64,000 nt of DNA from Clostridium sp. NkU-1 (GTDB lineage Bacteria > Bacillota_A > Clostridia > Lachnospirales > Lachnospiraceae). Below the pieces are notes generated by a model. It had not been told where the DNA came from, searched no databases, and saw only the letters and a program-made list of their open reading frames with translations. The stretch spans positions 96,869 through 160,868 of the forward strand of contig BBDR01000011.1 of the NCBI GenBank assembly GCA_001312405.1, in the 5' to 3' direction. Positions 50,091 through 58,724 of this stretch are shown piece after piece. Position 1 is the first letter of the stretch; each line of letters starts with the position of its first letter. Made by a program: the position numbers and the translations under genes.

Positions 50091-50530
50091 TTGAAATACC
50101 TCCTTTGGCATTTATGGTAGCACGAAATGCTGCTGCTGGCAAGATTGGTTAATTTGATAACAAGACAGGACAATCCTGTAATTCAAAACTATAGTATGAG
50201 TGTATAATAGAGAAAAATATTTATCCGGCCAATGGGGGCATTCATCGATTCGTATGGATGCCTCTTTTTGTATTTTTAGAAAGATTCTGTTGAAATTACT
50301 GTAATGAGGGAATACTTTCTGATGGGATTTGTGCATAATAACGGAAAAAATAAGGAATTTGGCAATGAGTTTGGATAATAGTATAAGCATATCATTCCGG
50401 TTCATTATATAATGAAAGCAGAATCAATAGATAATGAGAGCAAGAGAGCGAAGATGAGCCTGCTCATCGGCGCAAAGGTTAAATGCCGGTCATGAAACGC
50501 CGGTTCATGATATAGGAAGGGGAAGATAAC
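50091..50530. promoter_or_regulatory. Divergent control region of the glycan locus
   Basis: No gene is seen. It contains the perfect palindrome ACAGGACAATCCTGT (50165-50179), a TATAAT box at 50203-50208, and a hairpin at 50235-50263 followed by five T (50264-50268). A second TATAAT lies near 50406-50411. The hairpin could be an attenuator in the leader of the operon starting at 50531, or end a short transcript. A GGAAGGGGAAG ribosome region precedes 50531. Confidence 0.5.
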
Positions 50531-51811
50531 ATGAAAAGGATTACAGTTGCCCTTGCGGGCTTGGGAAGCAGAGGAAAGGATACCTATGCACCGGTTGCAA
50601 AGCTGCTTCCTGAAAAAATGGAGATCACTGCCATAGCGGATATTGATGAGGCAAAGGTGGAAGAGGTTTCCAAGGAATACGGGGTCCCAAAGGAACGGTG
50701 CTATTCCAGTGCAGAGGAGATGTTAAAACAGGAAAGGCTTGCTGATGTGATGTTTATTGCCACACAGGACAGACAGCATGTGGGCCATGCGATTCCGGCC
50801 CTTAAAAAGGGATATGATCTTTTGCTGGAAAAGCCTGTTTCACCGGATTTAGACGAATGCAGGGAGCTTTTAAAAACTGCCAGTGAGAGAGGGCGGAAGG
50901 TGGTAGTCTGCCATGTTCTGCGCTATACGCCTTTTTACACAAAGGTAAAAGAGCTCATTGATGACCGTGTGATCGGGGATGTGGTCACTGTTATGGGCAT
51001 TGAAAATGTAGGCTACTGGCATCAGGCCCACAGCTTTGTCAGGGGAAACTGGAGAAATTCAGAGGAAACCAGCCCCATGATTCTTCAAAAATGCTGTCAT
51101 GATATGGACCTTTTATTGTGGCTCACAGGAAAGACCTGTAAGTCCGTGACCTCCTTTGGAAGCACCTATTTATTCAAGGAGGAAAAAGCGCCGGAGGGTG
51201 CGGCAAAACGCTGTCTTGATGGATGCGCTGCCAAGGCAGAATGTCCCTTTGATGCAGAAAAGATTTACATAACCAATGAAAAGACAGGCATCGCCCATGG
51301 CAAATCTGACTGGCCATGCAACGTGCTTACCCTTCACCCTACGGAAGAATCGGTTATGGAAGCCATAAAGACCGGACCTTATGGAAGATGTGTGTACCAT
51401 TGCGACAACAATGTGGTAGACCATCAGGTAGTAAATCTGGATATGACAGACGGATCTACCATCAGCTTTACCATGACAGGCTGTACGGAACAAAATTCCC
51501 GGTTCGCCAGATTTATGGGAACAAAGGGAGAAATTGAGGCCAGCCTTCATTCCAATCTCATATTCGTAAGGCCTTTTGGAAAAGAAAAGGAAACCATAGA
51601 CATTTCCAAATTATCCGATGACTTTTCCGGCCATGCCGGTGGCGACAACCGGATGGTGGAGCAGTTTCTTGATATGGTCAGGGAAGGAACCGAGCCAAGC
51701 CGCTCCATGACCACATTGGAAAAATCCATGGAAAGCCATTATATTGCCCTGGCGGCGGAACAGTCCAGACTTTCGGGAGGAAAGCTGATTCATTTAGAGG
51801 ATATTCGTTAA
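50531..51811 (+). CDS. Gfo/Idh/MocA-family oxidoreductase
   Basis: NAD(P)-dependent sugar oxidoreductase, 426 aa, frame intact. VALAGLGSRGKDTYAPVAKLL is the Rossmann motif; LLEKPVSPDLDECREL carries the conserved EKP. The C-terminal beta-sheet domain holds an insert with CLDGCAAKAECP and CVYHCDNN, an unusual number of Cys that may bind a metal. It is the first gene of an operon with a sugar ABC transporter (51871-54925), so it may oxidise or epimerise the imported sugar or a product of the neighbouring glycosidase. Confidence 0.88.
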   Translation: MKRITVALAGLGSRGKDTYAPVAKLLPEKMEITAIADIDEAKVEEVSKEYGVPKERCYSSAEEMLKQERLADVMFIATQDRQHVGHAIPALKKGYDLLLEKPVSPDLDECRELLKTASERGRKVVVCHVLRYTPFYTKVKELIDDRVIGDVVTVMGIENVGYWHQAHSFVRGNWRNSEETSPMILQKCCHDMDLLLWLTGKTCKSVTSFGSTYLFKEEKAPEGAAKRCLDGCAAKAECPFDAEKIYITNEKTGIAHGKSDWPCNVLTLHPTEESVMEAIKTGPYGRCVYHCDNNVVDHQVVNLDMTDGSTISFTMTGCTEQNSRFARFMGTKGEIEASLHSNLIFVRPFGKEKETIDISKLSDDFSGHAGGDNRMVEQFLDMVREGTEPSRSMTTLEKSMESHYIALAAEQSRLSGGKLIHLEDIR

Positions 51812-51870
51812 ATGAAAGGTTGAAAGAAAAATACCTTTTAAAATATCAATAAAAAAGGAGAGAGTAATTT

Positions 51871-53159
51871 ATGAAGAAAACGAGAGGATTCAAAGTGCTG
51901 GCAATGGGAATGGCATTTGCATGGCGGCAATGAGCCTTACCGCATGTGGAGGAGGAGGCGGAGCTTCCAAGGGAGGAGCTACGAACTTAAGCTTCGGAAT
52001 TTGGGATGAAAAGCAGCGTCCGGTCATGGAAGCCATGATTCAGGCATACGAGAAAACCCATGAAAATGTAAAGATTGATATCCAGCTTACACCTTATAAG
52101 GGAGGAGAATACTGGACCAAGCTGGAGGCTGCGGCAACAGGTGGAACAGCACCGGATGTGTTCTGGCTCAATGTACTCCATGCAGAGGATTATTATGACG
52201 GAGGAATTCTCCTTGATTTAAACGATTACTTGAAAAAATCAGATCTGGATTTAGAAAAGAATTTCCCGGAAGCTCTTGTAAAATCTTATAACTTTGAGGA
52301 TAAGCAGATCGCTATACCAAAGGATTTTGATACCAACGCCCTGTGGTATAACAAGGAGATCTTTGATAAGGCAGGAGTTGCATATCCTACCGACGACTGG
52401 ACTTATGATGATCTTGTAGCTGCCTGCAAGGACTTAAAGGCTGCTGGACTTGACGAAGGAGTGTATCCTTTTGCCTGCCCCATTGACTTCCAGACATGGT
52501 ATTACCCCACCGTATATGCGAACGGCGGCTGGATTTTAAATGCCGATAAAACTGAGACCGGTTATACAGATCCCAAGACCCAGGGAGGAATCCAGTGCTG
52601 GATCGATTTGCTTGAGGAAGGCTATTCGCCGACAGCAGCTGCATTATCGGAAACTCTTCCTGATGCCATGTTTGAGGGCGGCTCTCTGGCTATGGTTCTG
52701 GCAGGTTCCTATATGACGCCGGAGTATACTTCAAATGATGCCATTAACACCAAGATCAACCTGGTAGAATTCCCGGAATTTAACGGGAAAGAGCCAAATG
52801 TCATCAACGGACTTGGCTATGCGGTGTTTGCAGGAAGTAAAAATAAGGATGCTGCAGCAGATTTTGCATTGTGGCTGGGAAGTGAAGAGGCTATGAAGAT
52901 CCAGGGCGAAAGCGGTGTTGTCATTTCCGCACGGAATGATGCCCAGAAGTATTTTGCCGATTCCAACAAGGATTTAAACCTGGCTGCTTACACCAATCAT
53001 TCCGGTGAAGCAAACCCTCTTCCTGTGTGCAAATCCGTGGCAGAGATCTATGATGTGGAATTAGAGGCATTAAAGGCAGCTTATTCCGGAGAGAAGCCTT
53101 TGGCAGATGTATGCGCACAGCTTAAGACGGATGCAGATGCGATTCTGGCAAAAAAATAA
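51871..53159 (+). CDS. Sugar ABC transporter substrate-binding lipoprotein
   Basis: Family-1 extracellular solute-binding protein. The signal peptide runs from MKKTRGFKVLAMGMAFA to lipobox SLTAC and a Gly-rich linker. The mature part shows GGTAPDVFWLNVLHAEDYY and other features of the carbohydrate CUT1 type. One A is missing at about 51924 (TTTGC/ATGGCGG) inside the signal peptide, so the frame from 51921 seems to have no start. AAAAGGAGAG precedes ATG 51871. Corrected length is 429 aa. Two permease genes follow; the ATPase is not in the operon and is probably the shared MsmX type. Confidence 0.92.
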
Positions 53160-53175
53160 GAAGTAGGTGTATGGA

Positions 53176-54085
53176 ATGCAGGGTACGACAAAAAAAGAAA
53201 ATAGCAAAGCGGCAATGGAAAGAATGGGGAGAGGGATATTTATTTATAACACCTCTGTTGCTTGGAATCTTCATATTTTACATTTTCCCCTTCATTCAGA
53301 ATTTCTGGTTCAGCTTTAATGAAGTGAATAAATTCAATGTAGCCACCTTTTATGGTCTTAACAACTATATAGAAATGTGTAAGGATAAAGAACTGTGGAG
53401 GGCTCTTGGCAATACACTTCTCTACGTGGGGATCACCGTGCCTTTAGGCCTTGCGCTATCCCTGTTTGTAGCGGCCCTGCTCAATACTAAAATCAGGGGA
53501 ACTTCCTTTTACCGGACTATTTATTTTCTGCCTTCTGTAACCATGTCGGCTGCAGTGGCAATGGTCTGGAGATGGATTTATAATGAGCAGTACGGCCTTT
53601 TAAATGCGGCTGTAAAGGCTTTGGGTTTTTCTCCCCACGGCTGGATCACGGATCCGGGGACAGCTCTGTTCATGGTTATGATCGTTGGGATATGGGGAAC
53701 CGTAGGCTATAACATGATCATTCTTTTAGCCGGTATGCAGGGGATATCAAGGTCCTATTATGAGGCGGCGGCTGTGGATGGCGCAAGCGGTATCCGCCAG
53801 TTTTTCAAGATCACAGTTCCCATGCTGTCCCCGACCATATTTTTCGTTTTGATTACTTCTGTTATCAGCGGCTTTCAGGTGTTTGACACCATTTATATGA
53901 TGGTTGGTAAAGCAAATACGGCCTATCGGAGTACCCAGACCCTGGTCATGATATTCTACCGCAATGCGTTTGATTATGGCCACAAGGGTTATGCAGCAGC
54001 CATATCCATTTTAATCTTTTCTATTATCATGCTGGTAACGGTGATTCAGATGATAGGACAGAGAAAATGGGTCAATTACGACTAA
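53176..54085 (+). CDS. Sugar ABC transporter permease 1 (MalF/UgpA-like)
   Basis: Inner-membrane permease of CUT1 importers with six helices. GYLFITPLLLGIFIFYIFPF opens helix 1, and the EAA loop is EAAAVDGASGIRQFFKITVPMLSP. Start choice: ATG 53176 is 8 bp after AGG (53165-53167) and joins the long frame if A7 53190-53196 has one extra base, giving MQGTTKKKIAK. The uncorrected frame would begin at ATG 53171 with too short a spacer. Length is 302 aa. It lies between the binding protein and the second permease. Confidence 0.92.
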
Positions 54086-54097
54086 AGGAGGTGCAGG

Positions 54098-54925
54098 ATG
54101 AAAAGAACAAGCAGTCATAAAAAGCTATTGACCCACCTGATTCTGATTGCAGGAATCGGTATAACCGTGTTTCCGTTTCTTTGGATGCTATGCACCTCAT
54201 TTAAAACAAAGGGAGAGTCCATGGCGATTCCGCCCACGATTCTGCCTGAACGGTTTGTTACAGAGGCCTATTATAACGTTCTGACCGCACTTCCTTTCGG
54301 AAGAATCTATATGAACACCGTATTTTCCACGGTCATAACGGTTGCAGGGCAGGTAATGATCTGCACCCTGGCTGCTTATTCCTTTGCCAGGATTAAGTTT
54401 CCGGGAAGAGATATCCTGTTTTTGGTGGTACTTTCCGTTCTGATGGTTCCGGGACAGATCTTTCTGGTGCCTCAGTATCTTATTATACAGAAGGTGGGGC
54501 TTTTAGATACCATGCCGGCCCTTTTTCTGCCCAACTTATTCAGCGCCTTCGGTACCTTTATGATGAGGCAGTTTTTCTTATCTCTTCCCGATGAGCTGGA
54601 GGAAGCAGCTATACTTGACGGGTGCGGCAGATTCCAGATTTTAATTAAGATCATGATGCCTCTGGTGAAATCAGGGGTCGTGGCCCTTATGATTTTCACG
54701 GCAAAGTTTGCCTGGAATGATTTTATGTGGCCTTTGATCGTCAATACCAGCACAACAAAAATGACCCTGGCTCCGGCTCTTTCCACCCTGTCGGGACAGC
54801 ATCTTAATGATTATCCGGCACAGATGGCAGGTGCTGTTCTGGCTGTCATTCCAATGATTGTTTTGTTTTTTGTTTTCCAGAAACAGTTTATAGAAGGAGT
54901 GGCCCATACGGGAGTAAAAGGGTAA
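54098..54925 (+). CDS. Sugar ABC transporter permease 2 (MalG/UgpE-like)
   Basis: Second CUT1 permease, 275 aa, frame intact. Helix 1 is LILIAGIGITVFPFLWMLCTSF; the EAA loop is EAAILDGCGRFQILIKIMMPLVKS. AAAGGAGG lies 8 bp before ATG 54098, 12 bp after permease 1. A terminator follows, closing the operon that began with the Gfo/Idh gene. No ATPase gene is present. Confidence 0.95.
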   Translation: MKRTSSHKKLLTHLILIAGIGITVFPFLWMLCTSFKTKGESMAIPPTILPERFVTEAYYNVLTALPFGRIYMNTVFSTVITVAGQVMICTLAAYSFARIKFPGRDILFLVVLSVLMVPGQIFLVPQYLIIQKVGLLDTMPALFLPNLFSAFGTFMMRQFFLSLPDELEEAAILDGCGRFQILIKIMMPLVKSGVVALMIFTAKFAWNDFMWPLIVNTSTTKMTLAPALSTLSGQHLNDYPAQMAGAVLAVIPMIVLFFVFQKQFIEGVAHTGVKG

Positions 54926-54980
54926 AGAACCGGTACCCAAAGGTTTTATAGAATGTGAAAATAGTTATTTGAAACAGGGA

Positions 54981-55015
54981 AAGGAAAGCGGATCATATCT
55001 GCTTTCCTTTTCTTT
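54981..55015 (+). terminator. Terminator of the Gfo/Idh-ABC operon
   Basis: A 12-bp stem (54981-54992 with 54998-55009, one G-T pair) with a short loop, then a T-rich run. Confidence 0.8.
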
Positions 55016-55178
55016 TGATTAAGCCATAAAAGGACCTTTAAAATCGGAACGTTTCTATCAAAAGTAATCCCGGAAAATTTTCAACAATGAAAACTATAAA
55101 GTAATAAACAAAAGGAATTTGGCATATACTTGGTAATATATGGTTGATAAAAATATTTCTGTAAAGGAGAGAACCAGT

Positions 55179-55412
55179 ATGCCAAGAGGAGTAAGGAAGA
55201 CACCACTTGAAAAACTTCAGCAAGAATTACAAGAGGTCCAGGAAACAATTCAGCAATATAAGAACAATCTGGTAACTTTGGGCGAAAAAGAGAAAGAGAT
55301 TCAGGAGAAGATTAAGCTGGAACAATTTAAGGAAGTATCAACAATATTGGACGAGCATGAAATGTCAATTATGGATTTAAAGGAGTTGCTTATTTCATCA
55401 AAGGCAGAATAA
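55179..55412 (+). CDS. Small coiled-coil protein, MPRGVRK family (copy 1)
   Basis: A 77-residue protein starting MPRGVRKTPLEKLQ after AAAGGAGAG. A long heptad-like stretch (residues 10-50, with Leu/Ile at spaced positions and many Gln/Glu/Lys) should form a coiled coil. The end is a short second helix (MSIMDLKELLIS). The N-terminal PRGVRK is basic, which could bind nucleic acid or membrane. A clear paralog follows 50 bp later. I do not recognise a named family or function. Confidence 0.72.
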   Translation: MPRGVRKTPLEKLQQELQEVQETIQQYKNNLVTLGEKEKEIQEKIKLEQFKEVSTILDEHEMSIMDLKELLISSKAE

Positions 55413-55461
55413 CATGCTTAGATGACTGGAGAAAGGATTTGCAAATAAGGAGGGCGCTATT

Positions 55462-55691
55462 ATGCCAAGAGGTGTACGTAAATCATCGCTTGAAAAACTA
55501 CGGGAAGAACTAAAAAAAATATTCAAGATGCGATAGAGCAATATAAGACTTCTATTAAGACTCAGGAAGAAAGAGTGAAACAAATACAGGAAGAAATTAA
55601 ATTGGAAGAATTCAAGGAAATATCATCTATTCTCGAAAAGAGAGACATGTCGTTATCAGAATTAAAAGATATGCTTACCAACAAAGAATAG
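55462..55691 (+). CDS. Small coiled-coil protein, MPRGVRK family (copy 2)
   Basis: Paralog of the preceding gene. It begins MPRGVRKSSLEKLREEL after AAGGAGGG. The frame changes in A8 55512-55519, and the rest (IQDAIEQYKTSIKTQEE then EIKLEEFKEISSILEKRDM) aligns with copy 1 over its whole length. Removing two A gives 75 aa and an ungapped alignment; adding one gives 76. The shared block IKLE-FKE-S-IL is best conserved. The tandem arrangement suggests a hetero-oligomer or dosage effect. Function unknown. Confidence 0.68.
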
Positions 55692-55695
55692 TTTA

Positions 55696-55736
55696 TATGC
55701 CGAATATCCTCATCGGGTGTTTGGCATATTTTTTGT
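55696..55736 (+). terminator. Terminator after the coiled-coil pair
   Basis: Imperfect stem TATGCCGAATATCC pairing with GGGTGTTTGGCATA (G-T pairs), then TTTTTT. Confidence 0.7.
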
Positions 55737-55956
55737 GTAGGGGAGGGAGGTAGAATATATATTTATGCTTCGTAAACGATAGCAAAGCCTGAAATTATCG
55801 GGTTTCCAACTGAACTTGAAAGAGAAGGAAGCAAAAGAACTGGTCATCAGGAGGGAAAAAGAGGGTACAGGTTTTTCAGGGATAAAATTCCAGTAACTTA
55901 AGGTGATTTGAATAGTAAAAACAATGCACTACCATATATTAATAGAGGGGGCGCTT

Positions 55957-56095
55957 ATGAATTATGAAAGAAGTATGATAAGAAAAAAAGAATGGTTTAG
56001 CCAAGGTTGATATAATGGTTTTATTCCTGTTGTTATTGCCCACTATTTTACGAAGTATAAATCTATATATCTTTAGAGATGTTATTGAGGGGTGA
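55957..56095 (+). CDS. Small hydrophobic protein 1
   Basis: After removing one A from the run of seven at about 55983-55989, an ORF of 45 residues appears. It has a basic start (MNYERSMIRKKNGLAK), then one membrane helix (VDIMVLFLLLLPTILRSI) and a short tail. GAGGGGG lies 5 bp before ATG 55957. Its stop overlaps the start of the next ORF as GTGA, which supports both. No family is recognised; it could be a bacteriocin-type or regulatory peptide, but there is no direct sign. Confidence 0.42.
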
Positions 56096-56515
56096 GGAGT
56101 AAAGTGCTAACCATAATAACAAGGACCATTTTCGCGGAAGATATGCAATATTCTGAAAAGGTGGATATAGCCGAAAGGATTATGAATCAATTAATGTTGA
56201 GGAACACCTATATAGATCTTTTTTTTCCCAATCTTAATATATGGAACCATATGTGCTGGCGGAATTGCTTTATTCAGGGAGAAGATTACCTATCAAAAAT
56301 ATCTTACATTGGGAGGAACTTTTATTATTGTACAATATTTAGGAATAATATATTTTGATAAGATGCTAAACTGCTTCAATAGTTCCTTTTATACATCCAA
56401 TATCAACAAATTGTATCATATAGTACTGAATTATTCCTATTCTTTGTTTTATATAATTCCTTTGGTGCTATATTCTTTTAAAAAGATATATTCCCGCCTG
56501 ACATTACCCCAATAA
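56092..56515 (+). CDS. Small hydrophobic protein 2
   Basis: GTG 56092 overlaps the previous stop (GTGA). A T8 run at 56219-56226 seems to hold one extra base. With it removed, the frame is 140 residues and contains three likely membrane helices (FFPILIYGTICAGGIALF, LGGTFIIVQYLGIIYF, SYSLFYIIPLVLYSF). The N-terminal 40 residues are soluble. AT-rich, unlike the neighbouring metabolic genes, which hints at acquisition. No homology is recognised; ABC-2-type permease fragments look vaguely similar. Confidence 0.42.
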
Positions 56516-56797
56516 GACACCTTAATAACATGTTATTTAGTTGAGGAGAGATGTGAGAAATTCCCGAAGCAGTAAAAAGGAGAATGAAACAACTGTTTCA
56601 TGGGAGGCATGAGTAAAAAAAGTAAATGTTTTCTCTATATTGAGAAAAGGTGCCAGAGTAAGAAAATATAATCAAGTTGATGGTTCATTTAAAGACGGCA
56701 AAATAAAAAAAGGATAATTAGACGGTCATTTATCAAAAGTCCAAAGACGCGAAAGTCAAATAGAATAATTGCGATGATAAACATTTAAGTAATAATG
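56516..56797. other. Intergenic AT-rich stretch with a possible peptide ORF
   Basis: If the A7 run at about 56614-56620 is one base too long, ATG 56609 opens a 35-codon Lys/Gly-rich frame starting MSKKVNVFSILRKG and ending FKDGKIKKG. GGAGG is only one base before the ATG, so translation is doubtful. Nothing else is seen. Confidence 0.25.
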
Positions 56798-56840
56798 CAA
56801 ATAAGGACGCAGTTTTAATTAAATAGCGTCCTTATTTTTG
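56798..56840 (+). terminator. Terminator before the rhamnose genes
   Basis: Stem AAATAAGGACGC (about 56799-56810) with GCGTCCTTATTT (56826-56837), then TTTG. It ends the AT-rich accessory stretch. Confidence 0.8.
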
Positions 56841-56870
56841 TTGTAGAAATCCGTTATGATAGATGAAGAA

Positions 56871-56945
56871 ATACCCTGCGGGTATGCCTTTACGCCCGGT
56901 AAAGCGAGGTGGGCTCTGCCCAAAAGGCGTGGGCAGAAAAGAAGA
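56871..56945 (+). repeat. Leader repeat, unit C
   Basis: TACCCTGCGGGTA hairpin, GCCTTTACGCCC core, an extra inner hairpin, then GCGTGGGC and the purine tail. It is the first of two units in tandem ahead of rhaB. Confidence 0.65.
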
Positions 56946-57001
56946 AATACCCTTCGGGCATACCTTTATGCCCAGAAAGCATGGGCAGAAAAGAAGAAAA
57001 C
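56946..57001 (+). repeat. Leader repeat, unit D
   Basis: The cleanest unit: TACCCTTCGGGCATA, CCTTTATGCCC, spacer AGAAAG, CATGGGCA, purine tail. TGCCCA and TGGGCA form an inverted repeat. It ends 18 bp before the rhaB start. Confidence 0.7.
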
Positions 57002-57019
57002 AATGGGAGAGTGGTTTAC

Positions 57020-58459
57020 ATGGAGAGGTATTATCTTGCTGTAGATATCGGCGCATCCAGCGGCCGCCATATTCTTGGGACCGTAAGGGAAGGAAAGCTG
57101 GTCCTTCAGGAAATTTACCGGTTTGACAATGGCATGAAACGGAGGGGCGGCCATTTGTGCTGGGATGTGGAGTCCTTATTTTCCGAAATCAAAGAGGGCA
57201 TGAAGCAGTGCAGCAAACTGGGGAAGATCCCGGCAGCCATGGGAATCGATACCTGGGCTGTGGATTTTGTCCTTTTGGACGGAGAGAACCGGATGCTGGG
57301 AAATGCGGTAGGATACCGGGATAACAGAACAAAGGGAATGGATAAAAAATTATATGAGATCATTTCCCTAAAAGATTTATATGGAAGAACCGGCATCCAG
57401 AAGCAGATCTTTAACACCATTTACCAGCTCATGGCTGTCAGGGAGGAAACTCCAGAATATCTGGAAAAAGGGGAAACCTTCCTTATGATACCCGATTATT
57501 TCCACTATTTGCTGACTGGGGTAAAAAAACAGGAATATACCAATGCAACCACCACCCAGCTGGTCAATGGGAAAACCGGAACCTGGGATTATGAGGTGAT
57601 CCGGAACCTGGGCCTGCCAGAAGGTTTGTTTGGAGAACTGTCCATGCCGGGAACACCGGTGGGACCACTGACAAAGGCCATTGAAGAGGAAGTAGGGTTT
57701 TCCTGCCAGGTGATCCTTCCGGCAACCCATGATACCGGTTCTGCCGTTATGGCGGTTCCCTTGGTTCCAGACGGAGAGGACTCCATGGGCGATCTTCTTT
57801 ACATCAGCTCCGGAACCTGGTCCCTGATGGGAACGGAGCTTCCCAAGGCGGATTGCTCCGTTAAGAGTATGGAAGCAAATTTCACCAATGAGGGCGGTTA
57901 TGACCACCGTTTCCGGTATTTAAAAAAACATCATGGGCCTTTGGATGATCCAGTCTGTGAAAAAGGAGCTGGAAGAAAAGGGAGAGATATACTCTTTTGC
58001 AGAGCTTTGCCGGATGGCTCTGAAGAAGGGATTCCTTCCATTGTGGACTGCAATGACCCTGTGTTCCTGGCTCCAGGCAGCATGATCCGGGAGGTGCAGG
58101 ATTTCTGCGGGAGGTCAGGGCTGGAAGTGCCAATGACTCCGGGACAGTTTGCGGCAGTCATATACAACAGCCTTGCAGCCTGCTACGGTAATACGGTAAA
58201 GGAACTGGAATCTATTACTGGAAAAGCTTATCCGGACATCCATGTGGTAGGAGGAGGCTCAAATGCAGAGTACTTAAACCAACTGACGGCAGACCGCACA
58301 GGCCGGACCGTTTATGCCGGGCCGGGAGAAGCCACTGCCATTGGAAACCTTTTGGCCCAGATGCTGGCTGCCGGAGAATTTGAAGGCTTAAAACAAGCAA
58401 GGGAAGCAGTATACCGGTCCTTTGCCATAAAGAAGTATAAGCCAGGCAATAAAATGTGA
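57020..58459 (+). CDS. rhaB: Rhamnulokinase
   Basis: FGGY-family kinase that phosphorylates L-rhamnulose to rhamnulose-1-phosphate. YYLAVDIGASSGRHILG is the phosphate-1 motif, GIDTWAVDFVLLD follows, and HDTGSAVMAVPL and HVVGGGSNAEYLNQL are family motifs. ATG 57020 follows GGGAGAG. The total length, 479 aa, is correct, but residues about 302-338 are read in a wrong frame: one extra A in A7 57922-57928 and one base lost at about 58027. The corrected middle reads IMGLWMIQSVKKELEEKG, a good match to rhamnulokinases. It is the first gene of the rha operon. Confidence 0.93.
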   Translation: MERYYLAVDIGASSGRHILGTVREGKLVLQEIYRFDNGMKRRGGHLCWDVESLFSEIKEGMKQCSKLGKIPAAMGIDTWAVDFVLLDGENRMLGNAVGYRDNRTKGMDKKLYEIISLKDLYGRTGIQKQIFNTIYQLMAVREETPEYLEKGETFLMIPDYFHYLLTGVKKQEYTNATTTQLVNGKTGTWDYEVIRNLGLPEGLFGELSMPGTPVGPLTKAIEEEVGFSCQVILPATHDTGSAVMAVPLVPDGEDSMGDLLYISSGTWSLMGTELPKADCSVKSMEANFTNEGGYDHRFRYLKKHHGPLDDPVCEKGAGRKGRDILFCRALPDGSEEGIPSIVDCNDPVFLAPGSMIREVQDFCGRSGLEVPMTPGQFAAVIYNSLAACYGNTVKELESITGKAYPDIHVVGGGSNAEYLNQLTADRTGRTVYAGPGEATAIGNLLAQMLAAGEFEGLKQAREAVYRSFAIKKYKPGNKM

Positions 58460-58463
58460 TGAA

Positions 58464-58694
58464 ATGAAGGATATGATCAGCCAGCACGGGGGACATAATT
58501 ACTCTATTTTCTTAGATGAGGAAACCAATGTCCTTTACGGATACATTGAAATCGAGGTTGAAGAGAAATGGGAAAAATCGGCAGACACGCCAATCAACCG
58601 GAAATGGTGGGATTACATGGCTGACATCATGAAAACCAACCCGGACAACAGCCCGGTTTCTGTTGGTTTAAAGCCAGTATTTCATTTGGACTGA
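58464..58694 (+). pseudogene. rhaM: L-rhamnose mutarotase, N-terminally truncated
   Basis: The 76 residues present match the last three quarters of RhaM: GGHNYSIFLDEETNVLYGYIEI, NRKWWDYMADIM and NPDNSPVSVGL are diagnostic. A normal RhaM has about 104 residues and begins with a catalytic His-containing helix. That N-terminal part, about 25-30 residues ending IWPE, is absent: the sequence goes directly from the rhaB stop to KDMISQHGG with no ribosome site. Either a small deletion in the genome or a dropped segment in the assembly explains it. As it stands the enzyme would be inactive. Confidence 0.8.
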
Positions 58695-58724
58695 AAGAGA
58701 TCATAAGAAAGGAAGAAGAGAGCC

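Noticed and set aside
50112..50405. Minus-strand frame of 97 codons in the divergent gap
   Set aside because: No ribosome site, no known motif, and it covers the palindrome and hairpin that look regulatory.
56871..57001. CRISPR-like array
   Set aside because: Only two units, no equal-length unique spacers, and units elsewhere are single and diverged; no cas genes are present.
56863..57019. Upstream extension of rhaB through the repeats
   Set aside because: The frame stays open by chance through Lys/Gly-rich repeat codons, but family alignment begins at MERYYLAVDIG (57020), where a ribosome site exists.
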